Shown here in pieces: positions 16,938 to 24,304 of a stretch of 42,530 nucleotides of DNA; the first letter of the stretch is position 1; every line of letters starts with the position of its first letter. The position numbers and the translations under genes are program-made. Location: assembly GCA_900546115.1 (NCBI GenBank), contig URBQ01000027.1, positions 1 through 42,530 on the forward strand, read 5' to 3'. This DNA comes from an uncultured Collinsella sp. GTDB lineage: Bacteria; Actinomycetota; Coriobacteriia; Coriobacteriales; Coriobacteriaceae. Below the pieces are notes generated by a model. It saw only the letters and a program-made list of their open reading frames with translations. It made no database searches and had not been told where the DNA came from.

Positions 16938-18210
16938 GAATGCCCACGTCGTCGATCCGTCCGTCGAGCTTGACGGTGTCGTCGACGTCCTGATCGACGG
17001 TGACAAGATCGCCGAGGTCGGCGAGAACCTCGCCGCCGAGGGAGCCGAGGTCCGCGACCTTTCCGGCAAGTATCTCGTCCCCGGCCTGGTGGATATGCAC
17101 GTGCATCTGCGCGAGCCTGGCTACGAGGTCAAAGAGGACATCGAGAGCGGCACCCGCGCTGCTGCCAAGGGCGGCTTCACCGGCGTGTGCGCCATGCCCA
17201 ACACCGATCCCGTCACCGATAACGGCACCGTCGTGGAGTTCGTCAAGTCCCGCGCTGCCGAGGTCGGCCACTGCCGCGTCTATCCGTCGGGCGCCATGAC
17301 CCGCGGTCTTAAGGGCGAGGCCATGTCCGAGATGGGCGATATGGTCGCCCACGGCGCCGTCGCCTTCACCGACGATGGTCGCGGCGTGCAGGGCGCGGGC
17401 ATGCTCCGTCGCTGCATGGACTACGGCAAGATGTTCGGCAAGGTCTTTATGAGCCACTGCCAGGACGAAGATCTGGTCGGCCACGGCCAGATCAACGAGG
17501 GCAAGGTCTCGACCCGTCTGGCCCTCGAGGGTTGGCCGGCCGCCGGCGAGGAGCTTCAGATTGCCCGCGACATCGAGATTGCCAAGCTGACCGGTGCCAA
17601 GCTGCACATCCAGCACATCTCCACCGCTCATGGCCTGGAGCTCGTGCGTGCCGGTAAGGCAGCTGGCGTGCAGGTCACCTGCGAGGCCACGCCGCACCAC
17701 ATGTTCCTGACCGAGAACGACCTGGACGAGACCTACAACACCTCGCTCAAGGTCAACCCGCCGCTGCGTACCGACGAGGACGCCGAGGCTATCCGTCAGG
17801 GCGTCATCGACGGTACCGTCGACGCTATCGTCACCGATCACGCTCCCCATACTCCGTGGGAGAAGGCCCGCGAGTTCGAGCTGGCGCCCTTCGGCATGAT
17901 CGGCCTCGAGACCTCGCTGTCGCTTGTGCTCACCGAGCTGGTCAACACGGGCAAGATGAGCATGGGTCGTATGGTCGAGCTCATGGCCATCAAGCCGCGT
18001 GAGATCCTGGGCCTCGACCAGGTTCAGGTCAAGGCGGGCTCCGTTGCCGACCTGACCGTGTTCGATCCCGCTGCTACCTGGATGGTCGGCGAGGACGGTT
18101 ACGAGTCGCGTGCCGAGAACTCCGGTTTTGCCGGCCGCACGCTCACCGGTCGTGCCACCGATGTGTTTGTCGGCGGCAAGCAGACGCTCGCCGACGGCTG
18201 CATCTGCTAG
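16921..18210 (+). CDS. pyrC: Dihydroorotase
   Basis: Zinc amidohydrolase cyclising carbamoylaspartate to dihydroorotate. The 429-residue protein is of the long (class I, Gram-positive) type. The metal-binding DMHVHLREPG motif has His60 and His62; further ligands are in HIQHIST and TDHAPHT, and the carboxylated-lysine style barrel is intact. The ATG at 16921 is inside pyrB (17-base overlap), implying coupling. The next gene, pyrK, follows after 92 bases. Confidence 0.95.
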   Translation: MALLLKNAHVVDPSVELDGVVDVLIDGDKIAEVGENLAAEGAEVRDLSGKYLVPGLVDMHVHLREPGYEVKEDIESGTRAAAKGGFTGVCAMPNTDPVTDNGTVVEFVKSRAAEVGHCRVYPSGAMTRGLKGEAMSEMGDMVAHGAVAFTDDGRGVQGAGMLRRCMDYGKMFGKVFMSHCQDEDLVGHGQINEGKVSTRLALEGWPAAGEELQIARDIEIAKLTGAKLHIQHISTAHGLELVRAGKAAGVQVTCEATPHHMFLTENDLDETYNTSLKVNPPLRTDEDAEAIRQGVIDGTVDAIVTDHAPHTPWEKAREFELAPFGMIGLETSLSLVLTELVNTGKMSMGRMVELMAIKPREILGLDQVQVKAGSVADLTVFDPAATWMVGEDGYESRAENSGFAGRTLTGRATDVFVGGKQTLADGCIC

Positions 18211-18230
18211 CATAGCCTTATCGCTTTTGT

Positions 18231-18262
18231 GCGCGGTGCCCTTGCGGTGCCGCGCTTTCTGT
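18231..18262 (+). terminator. Hairpin in the pyrC-pyrK spacer (weak terminator or processing site)
   Basis: GCGCGG (18231-18236) pairs with CCGCGC (18250-18255), followed by TTTCTGTT. A second hairpin, CCATGC/GCATGG (18272-18287), lies just before the pyrK Shine-Dalgarno. These could reduce or separate expression of pyrKDF from pyrRBC. The T tract is interrupted, so termination is uncertain. Confidence 0.4.
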
Positions 18263-18302
18263 TCGCCTGAACCATGCAACCGCATGGGGGATTGGAGCGT
18301 CT

Positions 18303-19094
18303 ATGCCCACACCTTCCACTGCACGCATGCACGACTTCGAGGTCGTCTCGAACCAGGAGATCGCCGACGGCATCTTCTCGCTCGTTATCTCGGCCCCCAA
18401 GCTTGCAAGTGCGCTCAAGCCCGGCCAGTTTGTGAACATTGCCGTGCCCGGCGATGCGTCCTCGCTGCTTCGCGTGCCCCTGAGCTTCTATCGCGCCGAC
18501 GCCCAGACCGGCACCGTCGAGCTGTGGTACGCCGTCGTGGGTGACGACACCCGTCGTCTGTCGCAGATGGCCCCCGGTTCCACCTCTAATCTGCTGGGCC
18601 CTGGCGGCCGCGGCTGGCTTGTGCCCGAGGGCACCAGGAAGGCGCTGCTCGTTGCGGGCGGCATCGGCGTTCCGCCTGTGCTGTGTCTTGCCGGCGTGCT
18701 TGCCGAGCAGGGTGTTGATGTGGACGTGTGCCTGGGCTTTGGCACCGCTTCCAAAGTCGTGGGTGTCGATGAGTTCCGTGCGCTGGGCGCCACGGTTAAC
18801 GTGTGCACCGACGACGGTTCGCTCGGCACGCACGGTTTTTGCACCGATCCGGCAGCCGAGCTGCTTGGCGAGGGCGGCTACGACTACGTCGCCAGCTGCG
18901 GCCCCGCTGTCATGATGAAGAAAGTCGCCGCCGCTGCCGCCGAGGCCGGTGCGTACTGCGAGGTGTCGCTTGAGCGCATGATGAGCTGTGGCTTTGGCGC
19001 CTGCAACACCTGCAATGTCGAGACGGTCGACGGTATGAAGGGTGCTTGCATGTGCGGCCCCGTGTTCGATGCTTCCAAGGTGGTGGTCTTCTAG
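18303..19094 (+). CDS. pyrK: Dihydroorotate dehydrogenase B, electron transfer subunit
   Basis: Iron-sulfur flavoprotein partner of PyrD that passes electrons from dihydroorotate to NAD+. The 263-residue protein has a ferredoxin-reductase-like fold: FAD-binding RVPLSFYRAD, nucleotide-binding LLVAGGIGVPPVL, and a C-terminal [2Fe-2S] site with Cys229, Cys234, Cys237 and Cys249 (SCGFGACNTC). The ATG at 18303 follows GGAG. Its TAG shares a base with the pyrD GTG. The pair defines a class 1B enzyme, suited to anaerobic growth because it uses NAD+. Confidence 0.95.
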   Translation: MPTPSTARMHDFEVVSNQEIADGIFSLVISAPKLASALKPGQFVNIAVPGDASSLLRVPLSFYRADAQTGTVELWYAVVGDDTRRLSQMAPGSTSNLLGPGGRGWLVPEGTRKALLVAGGIGVPPVLCLAGVLAEQGVDVDVCLGFGTASKVVGVDEFRALGATVNVCTDDGSLGTHGFCTDPAAELLGEGGYDYVASCGPAVMMKKVAAAAAEAGAYCEVSLERMMSCGFGACNTCNVETVDGMKGACMCGPVFDASKVVVF

Positions 19095-20017
19095 TGGGTA
19101 CCGTTAACATGGCCGTCGATTTCGGCGGCGTCAAGATGCAGAACCCCATTAACACCGCAGCCGGTACCTTTGGCTACGGTTGGCAGTTCCAGAACTTCTT
19201 TGATGTTTCCCAGCTGGGCGCCATCACCACCAAGGGTTGCGCTGCCGAGCCCTGGCCCGGCAATCCCGCGCCCCGCATGGCCGAAATTCCCGGCGGTATG
19301 ATCAACTCCGTGGGTCTTCAGAACCCCGGCGTGGCCGCCTTTGCCCGTGAGTCCGGCCCGTGGCTCGAGCAGCTGTCCAAGGACGGTTGCCAGGTCATTT
19401 GCCAGGTTGCCGGGCACTCCGTTGATGAGTTTGTGCGCGCGCTCGAGATGTATGTCGAGCTATGCCCCTGGGCTGCCGGCTACGAGATCAACGTGAGCTG
19501 CCCCAACATCGCCGCCGGCGGTGCCGCCATGGGCTCTACGCCCGAGGGCGCCTCTTCCGTCATGGCCGCCTGCCGTAAGGTGACCGATAAGCCGCTGTTC
19601 GTCAAGATGGCTCCGGTTAACGTCGCCGACATTGCCAAGGCTCTCGAGGCTGCCGGCGCCGACGGCCTTTCGGTCATCAACTCCATCCAGGGCATGGCCA
19701 TCGACGTCCATACCCGCAAGTCCCGCGTGGCCAAGCCCAAGGGCGGCCTTTCGGGCCCGCTGTGCCACCACATCGCCGTGCGCATGGTCTGGGAGGTTGC
19801 CCAGGCCGTCGATATCCCCATCAACGGTGTCGGCGGTGTCATGACTGGCGAGGATGCGGCTGAGTTTATCCTGGCCGGCGCCACCTGCGTGTCGGTCGGC
19901 ATGGCCAACTTCGTCGATCCGTGCGCTTCGCTTAAGATCGCGCATGAGCTCGAGGCCTGGGCCGAGTCCCAGGGCGTAAAGGACATCAACGAGCTGGTGG
20001 GTGCTTTCGAATGCTAG
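19094..20017 (+). CDS. pyrD: Dihydroorotate dehydrogenase B, catalytic subunit
   Basis: FMN enzyme oxidising dihydroorotate to orotate, working with PyrK. The protein is 307 residues from the GTG at 19094. It shows the FMN-binding NTAAGTFGYG, the active-site cysteine in EINVSCPNI (class 1B has Cys where class 2 has Ser), and the C-terminal phosphate site GVGGVMTGEDA. The GTG overlaps the pyrK stop and has a GGTGG-rich upstream segment; the ATG at 19109 is an alternative. The last 7 bases overlap pyrF. Confidence 0.94.
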   Translation: MGTVNMAVDFGGVKMQNPINTAAGTFGYGWQFQNFFDVSQLGAITTKGCAAEPWPGNPAPRMAEIPGGMINSVGLQNPGVAAFARESGPWLEQLSKDGCQVICQVAGHSVDEFVRALEMYVELCPWAAGYEINVSCPNIAAGGAAMGSTPEGASSVMAACRKVTDKPLFVKMAPVNVADIAKALEAAGADGLSVINSIQGMAIDVHTRKSRVAKPKGGLSGPLCHHIAVRMVWEVAQAVDIPINGVGGVMTGEDAAEFILAGATCVSVGMANFVDPCASLKIAHELEAWAESQGVKDINELVGAFEC

Positions 20018-20727
20018 AGAATGATGCCCGCGACCGTGTTATCGTCGCCCTCGACTGCGACCGTGAGCGCGCGCTCGAGCTCGCCCACGAGCTTTCGGGC
20101 CATGCCGCCTGGCTCAAGGTCGGCATGACGCTCTATTACGCTGAGGGCCCCCAGATCGTCAAGACCTTTAAGGACCTTGGCTTTAAGGTCTTCCTCGACC
20201 TTAAGTTCCATGACATTCCGCATCAGGTGCGCGGCGCTGCCCGCTCGGCCTCGCTTGCCGGTGCCGACCTGCTTTCGGTCCACGGCCTGGGCTCGGGCGC
20301 TATGCTCGCTGCCTGCCGCGAGGGTGCCGAGGAGGCGCGCGAGGACCGCGCCAAGCTCGTTGCCATCACCGTGCTCACGAGCATGAATCAGGATGCCTTG
20401 AGCGAGATTGGCGTCGAGTCCCCCGTGGCCGAGGAGGCCGCCCGCTTGGCAAAGCTCGCTCAGGCCAACGGCATCGATGGCATCGTGTGCTCGCCGATGG
20501 AGGCTCACGACATGCGTGAGCTGCTCGGCCCCGACGCGCTGATCGTGACTCCGGGTGTGCGTCCGGTGGGTGCCGCCCTTGGTGACCAGTCCCGCGTGGC
20601 GACGCCTTCCCAGGCTATCGAGCGTGGCGCAAGCCACATTGTGGTGGGCCGTCCCATCACCGGTGCCGACGATCCGGTTGCCGCCTTTGACGCCATCGTC
20701 GCCGAGCTGGTCGAAAACGTCGCGTAA
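20011..20727 (+). CDS. pyrF: Orotidine 5'-phosphate decarboxylase
   Basis: Final enzyme of UMP synthesis. The 238-residue protein is the bacterial subfamily 1: active-site array Asp63-x-Lys65-x-x-Asp68 in FLDLKFHDIP, and the C-terminal phosphate loop VVGRPITGA. It starts inside pyrD (7-base overlap). pyrE, needed to turn orotate into OMP, and carAB are not in this cluster and must be elsewhere. Confidence 0.96.
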   Translation: MLENDARDRVIVALDCDRERALELAHELSGHAAWLKVGMTLYYAEGPQIVKTFKDLGFKVFLDLKFHDIPHQVRGAARSASLAGADLLSVHGLGSGAMLAACREGAEEAREDRAKLVAITVLTSMNQDALSEIGVESPVAEEAARLAKLAQANGIDGIVCSPMEAHDMRELLGPDALIVTPGVRPVGAALGDQSRVATPSQAIERGASHIVVGRPITGADDPVAAFDAIVAELVENVA

Positions 20728-20772
20728 AAGATTCCCCTAAGTCACCACTTTTGGGTCTCATTAGCACAAAAT

Positions 20773-20830
20773 AGCCCCTGTGCCTGCGTAAACTTTCCCA
20801 TCCTTTGTGTGGAATCGCAGGTCAGGGGCT
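20773..20830. terminator. Long hairpin after pyrF
   Basis: AGCCCCTG then CCTGCG (20773-20788) pairs with CGCAGG then CAGGGGCT (20816-20830) across a 27-base loop. The downstream T tract is weak (TAACTTT). It probably ends the pyr operon or stabilises its 3' end; the loop is long for a canonical terminator. Confidence 0.5.
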
Positions 20831-20913
20831 TAACTTTGGGCGCAGTATATTGCACTTTTTGCGGGTATCGTCTAACCTATGGAGCCGCGATTGGGCATTT
20901 TGTACGTTCTACG

Positions 20914-20922
20914 TGCTAAAAT
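20914..20922 (+). promoter_or_regulatory. mihF promoter (extended -10)
   Basis: TGCTAAAAT is an extended -10 (TGn plus TAAAAT), placing the start near 20929, 38 bases before the mihF ATG. No good -35 is visible. Confidence 0.6.
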
Positions 20923-20966
20923 GCTAATTATTGAATCAGATATAACCCAACTATTTGGAGGTACGA

Positions 20967-21275
20967 ATGGCACTCCCTCAGCTTACCGACGAGCAGCGCA
21001 AGCAGGCTCTTGAGAAGGCTGCTGCCGCACGTCACGCCCGCGCTGAGCTTCGCGAGCAGATCAAGAAGGGCGAGAAGTCCCTCGAGTCCGTGCTCAACTC
21101 CGATGACCCCATCGCTTCCCGCATGAAGGTTTCCACTCTCATCGAGTCTCTCCCTGGTTATGGCAAGGCCAAGGCCGCCAAGATCATGGAGGAGCTCGGT
21201 ATCTCCGCTACCCGTCGCGTCCAGGGCCTCGGCGTCCGTCAGCGCGAGCAGCTCCTCGAGCAGCTGACCAAATAA
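20967..21275 (+). CDS. mihF: Actinobacterial integration host factor (mIHF)
   Basis: A 102-residue basic nucleoid protein of the actinobacterial IHF family, unrelated in fold to E. coli IHF. It bends and organises DNA and binds as a monomer through a helix-two-turn-helix region. Family features seen: the N-terminal charged helix (ALEKAAAARHARAELREQIK) and the core VSTLIESLPGYGKAKAAKIM with GISATRRVQGLGVRQREQLL. The ATG at 20967 follows GGAGG. Its position beside gmk and rpoZ is the classic actinobacterial arrangement and supports the taxonomic call. Confidence 0.93.
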   Translation: MALPQLTDEQRKQALEKAAAARHARAELREQIKKGEKSLESVLNSDDPIASRMKVSTLIESLPGYGKAKAAKIMEELGISATRRVQGLGVRQREQLLEQLTK

Positions 21276-21845
21276 GTGAGCGCTCAGGATTCCAAGCTCT
21301 TTGTGATTTCTGGACCGTCAGGCGCAGGCAAGGGTACGCTCGTCACTCGTGTGCGCGAGCGCCGCTCGAACCTGGGCCTGACGGTTTCGGCTACCACGCG
21401 AGCACCACGCAAAGGTGAGGTCGACGGCGTCAACTACTTTTTTCTGACGCGCGAGGAGTTCGACCGCCGCGTGGCAAACGGTGAGTTTGTTGAGTGGGCC
21501 GAGGTCCACGGTAACTGCTACGGCACGTTGGTGAGCGAGGTCACATCCAAGCTCGCCTCGGGCTCGTCTCTGATTTTGGAGATCGATGTCCAGGGCGCCC
21601 TGCAGGTGAAGGAGCGTTTCCCCGAGGCCGTGCTGATCTTTATCAAGCCGCCTTCGCTTGAGGTGCTCCGCGAGCGTCTAGTCGGTCGCGGTACCGAGAC
21701 GCCCGAGACGATTGAGCTGCGTATGGCAAACGCCGCCGATGAGCTTGCCCTTGCCGACCGCTACGACGACGTCGTGGTGAATGACGATCTCGACCGCGCG
21801 ACCGATGAGCTCGTTCGCGTTCTCGATATGCATGAAAGGATCTGA
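21276..21845 (+). CDS. gmk: Guanylate kinase
   Basis: Phosphorylates GMP to GDP. The 189-residue protein has the P-loop GPSGAGKGT at 13-21, the GMP-binding TTRAPRKGEVDGVNYFF and the IDVQGALQVK segment. The GTG start at 21276 abuts the mihF TAA, with a Shine-Dalgarno-like GAGCAG within mihF, so translation is probably coupled. rpoZ follows after five bases. Confidence 0.97.
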   Translation: MSAQDSKLFVISGPSGAGKGTLVTRVRERRSNLGLTVSATTRAPRKGEVDGVNYFFLTREEFDRRVANGEFVEWAEVHGNCYGTLVSEVTSKLASGSSLILEIDVQGALQVKERFPEAVLIFIKPPSLEVLRERLVGRGTETPETIELRMANAADELALADRYDDVVVNDDLDRATDELVRVLDMHERI

Positions 21846-21850
21846 GGTCC

Positions 21851-22132
21851 GTGTCCGTTGTAAAGCCTTGCATTGACGATCTTCTGGAGAAGACCGATCA
21901 CAACCGCTTCCTGCTCGCTTCGCTTGCCTCCAAGCGCGCCTGCGACATCAATAGCATGCTGCGTGGCCAGCACAACCGCGTGCTTGCCGTCCAGGATGTC
22001 GATGACATCACCATCGGGCTTTCCGGTGCCGATACCATCTCGATGGCTATGGACGAGATTGTCGACGGCGACATCTCTTACGACGAGGCCCGTTACGAGA
22101 AGGCGCTCGGCCACAAGGTTGCTGAAGCCTAA
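21851..22132 (+). CDS. rpoZ: RNA polymerase omega subunit
   Basis: The small subunit that helps fold and retain beta-prime in RNA polymerase. The 93-residue protein has the conserved core LLEKTDHNRFLLASLASKRA and INSMLRG. The GTG start at 21851 follows GAGG at 21844-21847. The gmk-rpoZ pairing is near universal in actinobacteria. Its TAA is directly followed by the thiI ATG. Confidence 0.93.
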   Translation: MSVVKPCIDDLLEKTDHNRFLLASLASKRACDINSMLRGQHNRVLAVQDVDDITIGLSGADTISMAMDEIVDGDISYDEARYEKALGHKVAEA

Positions 22133-23377
22133 ATGGCAGCTCGCGTCTGCCTGGTCCACTATCACGAGGTTGGACTGAAGGGCAAGAACCGCGCACATTT
22201 TGAGCATATCCTCATGGATAACATCAAGGCGGCCTTGGCCGCCTTTTCCGTGAACGCCGTGTCTCGAATTTCCGGTTATATCCTCGTGACCTTTAACGAG
22301 CATCAGGCCGACGAGGCGGCGCGTGTCATTCGCACCGTCCCCGGCGTTGCCCGTGTGTCCCTGGCGTATCACACCAACCGCGACCCGCAGGAGTACTGCG
22401 CCGCCGCTGTGAAGGCGCTGCGCGAGTTTGGTTCCTTCGATTCGTTTAAGGTGCACGCCAAGCGCTCCAATACTGACTATGAGCTCACCTCGATCGATAT
22501 CAATCGACAGGTTGGCGAGGTGCTGTGTGAGGCCTTCCCCGATAAAAAGGTTCAAATGCACGACCCCGATGTGATGGTGCACGTACTGGTGGTCCAGGGT
22601 AGCGTTTATGTGTACGCGCGCTCCGAGCGCGGCGTGGGCGGTCTGCCGGTGGGTTCTGCCGGCAAGGTCGTGACGCTGCTGTCGTCGGGTATCGATTCTC
22701 CGGTGGCGACCTGGATGCTCGCGCGTCGCGGCGCGGTGTGCGTGCCGGTGCATTTCTCCGGTCGTCCGCAGACGCCTGATACGAGCGAGTATTTGGTGCA
22801 GGACATCATCCGTGCGCTTGAGCCGGGTGTCCAGATCGGCCGCCTGTACGTGGTGCCGTTTGGCGACTGCCAGCGTGAGATTTCGGTCACCTGCCCCAGC
22901 AACCTGCGTGTGATCATGTATCGTCGCATTATGTATTCGGTTGCCGAGCGCATTGCGCGCATCGAGGGCGCCAAGGCCATCGTTACGGGCGAATCGCTTG
23001 GGCAGGTTGCCTCCCAAACGCTTGAGAACATCATGGCCGTCAACGAGGCCGTGAAGATCCCCGTGTTCCGTCCTCTCATCGGTTCGGACAAGCAGGAGAT
23101 CATCGCGCGTGCTGAGGAGATCGGTACGTTCGATATCTCGACTGAGGCCGCTCCCGACTGCTGCACGCTGTTTATGCCGCGCCGACCCGAGACGCACGCT
23201 AAACTCGATGCCGTGCATGAGGCCTGGGAGTTGTTCGATCATGAGGAGATGATCGAGCGCCTGCTCAAGCAGACCGAGTACATCGACTTCGAGAGCAACA
23301 CGTATAAGGCCCCTAAGACCTTAAAACGCAAACATTCGGAGCTTGCTCCGCGTGAGATTTACCAAGATTACGAGTAA
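22133..23377 (+). CDS. thiI: tRNA 4-thiouridine synthetase ThiI (without rhodanese domain)
   Basis: Adenylates U8 of tRNA and inserts sulfur; it can also support thiazole synthesis. The 414-residue protein has a ferredoxin-like domain and THUMP domain in the N-terminal half and the PP-loop SSGIDSP at 184-190. It ends without the C-terminal rhodanese domain found in enterobacteria, so sulfur must come from a partner cysteine desulfurase, as in Bacillus; none is adjacent here. The ATG abuts rpoZ. A strong terminator follows. Confidence 0.94.
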   Translation: MAARVCLVHYHEVGLKGKNRAHFEHILMDNIKAALAAFSVNAVSRISGYILVTFNEHQADEAARVIRTVPGVARVSLAYHTNRDPQEYCAAAVKALREFGSFDSFKVHAKRSNTDYELTSIDINRQVGEVLCEAFPDKKVQMHDPDVMVHVLVVQGSVYVYARSERGVGGLPVGSAGKVVTLLSSGIDSPVATWMLARRGAVCVPVHFSGRPQTPDTSEYLVQDIIRALEPGVQIGRLYVVPFGDCQREISVTCPSNLRVIMYRRIMYSVAERIARIEGAKAIVTGESLGQVASQTLENIMAVNEAVKIPVFRPLIGSDKQEIIARAEEIGTFDISTEAAPDCCTLFMPRRPETHAKLDAVHEAWELFDHEEMIERLLKQTEYIDFESNTYKAPKTLKRKHSELAPREIYQDYE

Positions 23378-23387
23378 ATTTGTGCAT

Positions 23388-23420
23388 AGACCGACGATGC
23401 GCCTGCATCGTCGGTCTTTT
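23388..23420 (+). terminator. Rho-independent terminator after thiI
   Basis: A perfect 13-bp stem (AGACCGACGATGC at 23388-23400 with 23405-23417) has a four-base loop and TTTT. It ends the mihF-gmk-rpoZ-thiI unit. Confidence 0.95.
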
Positions 23421-23501
23421 GCTATCTGGGCATTTTGCGGCTAAGCGTTCATTTGCTGACGTGTGCCTGAATAAATGGACAGATTTGTGCAAGGTTTTGG
23501 T

Positions 23502-23533
23502 CGGTTTTTGGTTTGACCGCAAAAACCGGTTTT
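23502..23533. repeat. Inverted repeats upstream of comEA
   Basis: CGGTTTTTG (23502-23510) is perfectly complementary to CAAAAACCG (23520-23528), overlapping the palindrome AAAACCGGTTTT (23522-23533). It lies 58 bases before comEA in the only promoter-sized gap. It could be an operator or an RNA hairpin; no regulator can be assigned. Confidence 0.45.
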
Positions 23534-23590
23534 GGGGCGTGGCTGTTGTGGAGCTCCTTTCCTGACACGATGGTGTTGGGAGGTTTTGCT

Positions 23591-24304
23591 ATGGCGCAGC
23601 GCGAACAACACGAACGAGTCAAAAAGATGGACCGCTGGGCGGGCAAACTGCTCGGTCATAAGGCAGTGGTGATGGCGATACTGGTCGTCATTGCGATGGC
23701 GAGTGGGCTGGCGATGGCGAACCTTGGCGGCGGTGCCGGCGGTGTGTCGTTTGAGCGCACTGATGGTTCGGGCACGTTAGTGGAGCCGGGATCCGGCGAT
23801 GCTTCGAGCGGAAAGACATCCGAAGGCTCTTCGCCTAAGGCGTCTGCCGCGGCAGAGGTCTATGTCGATGTTGATGGCGCCGTGGTGTCACCCGGTGTAT
23901 ATCGCCTCAAAGACGGGGCGCGGGTGGCTCAGGCGATTGATGCCGCCGGCGGGCTGGCGCCCGAGGCAGACGTTACGGGGCTCAATCGGGCATCTAAGGT
24001 CGTCGATGGACAGAAGATTCACGTTCCAACGATAGGGGGGCAGCAGGCGTCCATTGCGGAAGCCGGTGTTGATGGTGGGGCTTCCGCATCATCGGGCGTG
24101 AGTGGCGCAACAGGCCTAGTAAACATCAATACGGCAAGCGCAGAAGAGCTACAGACGCTCTCGGGCATCGGTCCCTCCATGGCCCAGTCGATTATCGATG
24201 AGCGGACAAAGAACGGTGCTTTTGCCTCGGTTGACGATCTGATGCGTGTGTCGGGAATCGGCGAGAAGAAGCTTGCCAAAATCAAAGATTGCATCTGCGT
24301 ATGA
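23591..24304 (+). CDS. comEA: Competence DNA receptor ComEA
   Basis: Membrane-anchored double-stranded DNA binding protein of the natural transformation machinery. The 237-residue protein has a single N-terminal membrane helix (about 25-43), a Ser/Gly-rich linker, an SLBB domain (about 89-146, VYVDVDGAVVSPGVYRL) and a C-terminal double helix-hairpin-helix domain (about 177-237, VNINTASAEELQTLSGIG). The ATG at 23591 is chosen for its GGGAGG at 23578-23583; earlier in-frame starts have none. It overlaps comEC as ATGA. Confidence 0.94.
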   Translation: MAQREQHERVKKMDRWAGKLLGHKAVVMAILVVIAMASGLAMANLGGGAGGVSFERTDGSGTLVEPGSGDASSGKTSEGSSPKASAAAEVYVDVDGAVVSPGVYRLKDGARVAQAIDAAGGLAPEADVTGLNRASKVVDGQKIHVPTIGGQQASIAEAGVDGGASASSGVSGATGLVNINTASAEELQTLSGIGPSMAQSIIDERTKNGAFASVDDLMRVSGIGEKKLAKIKDCICV

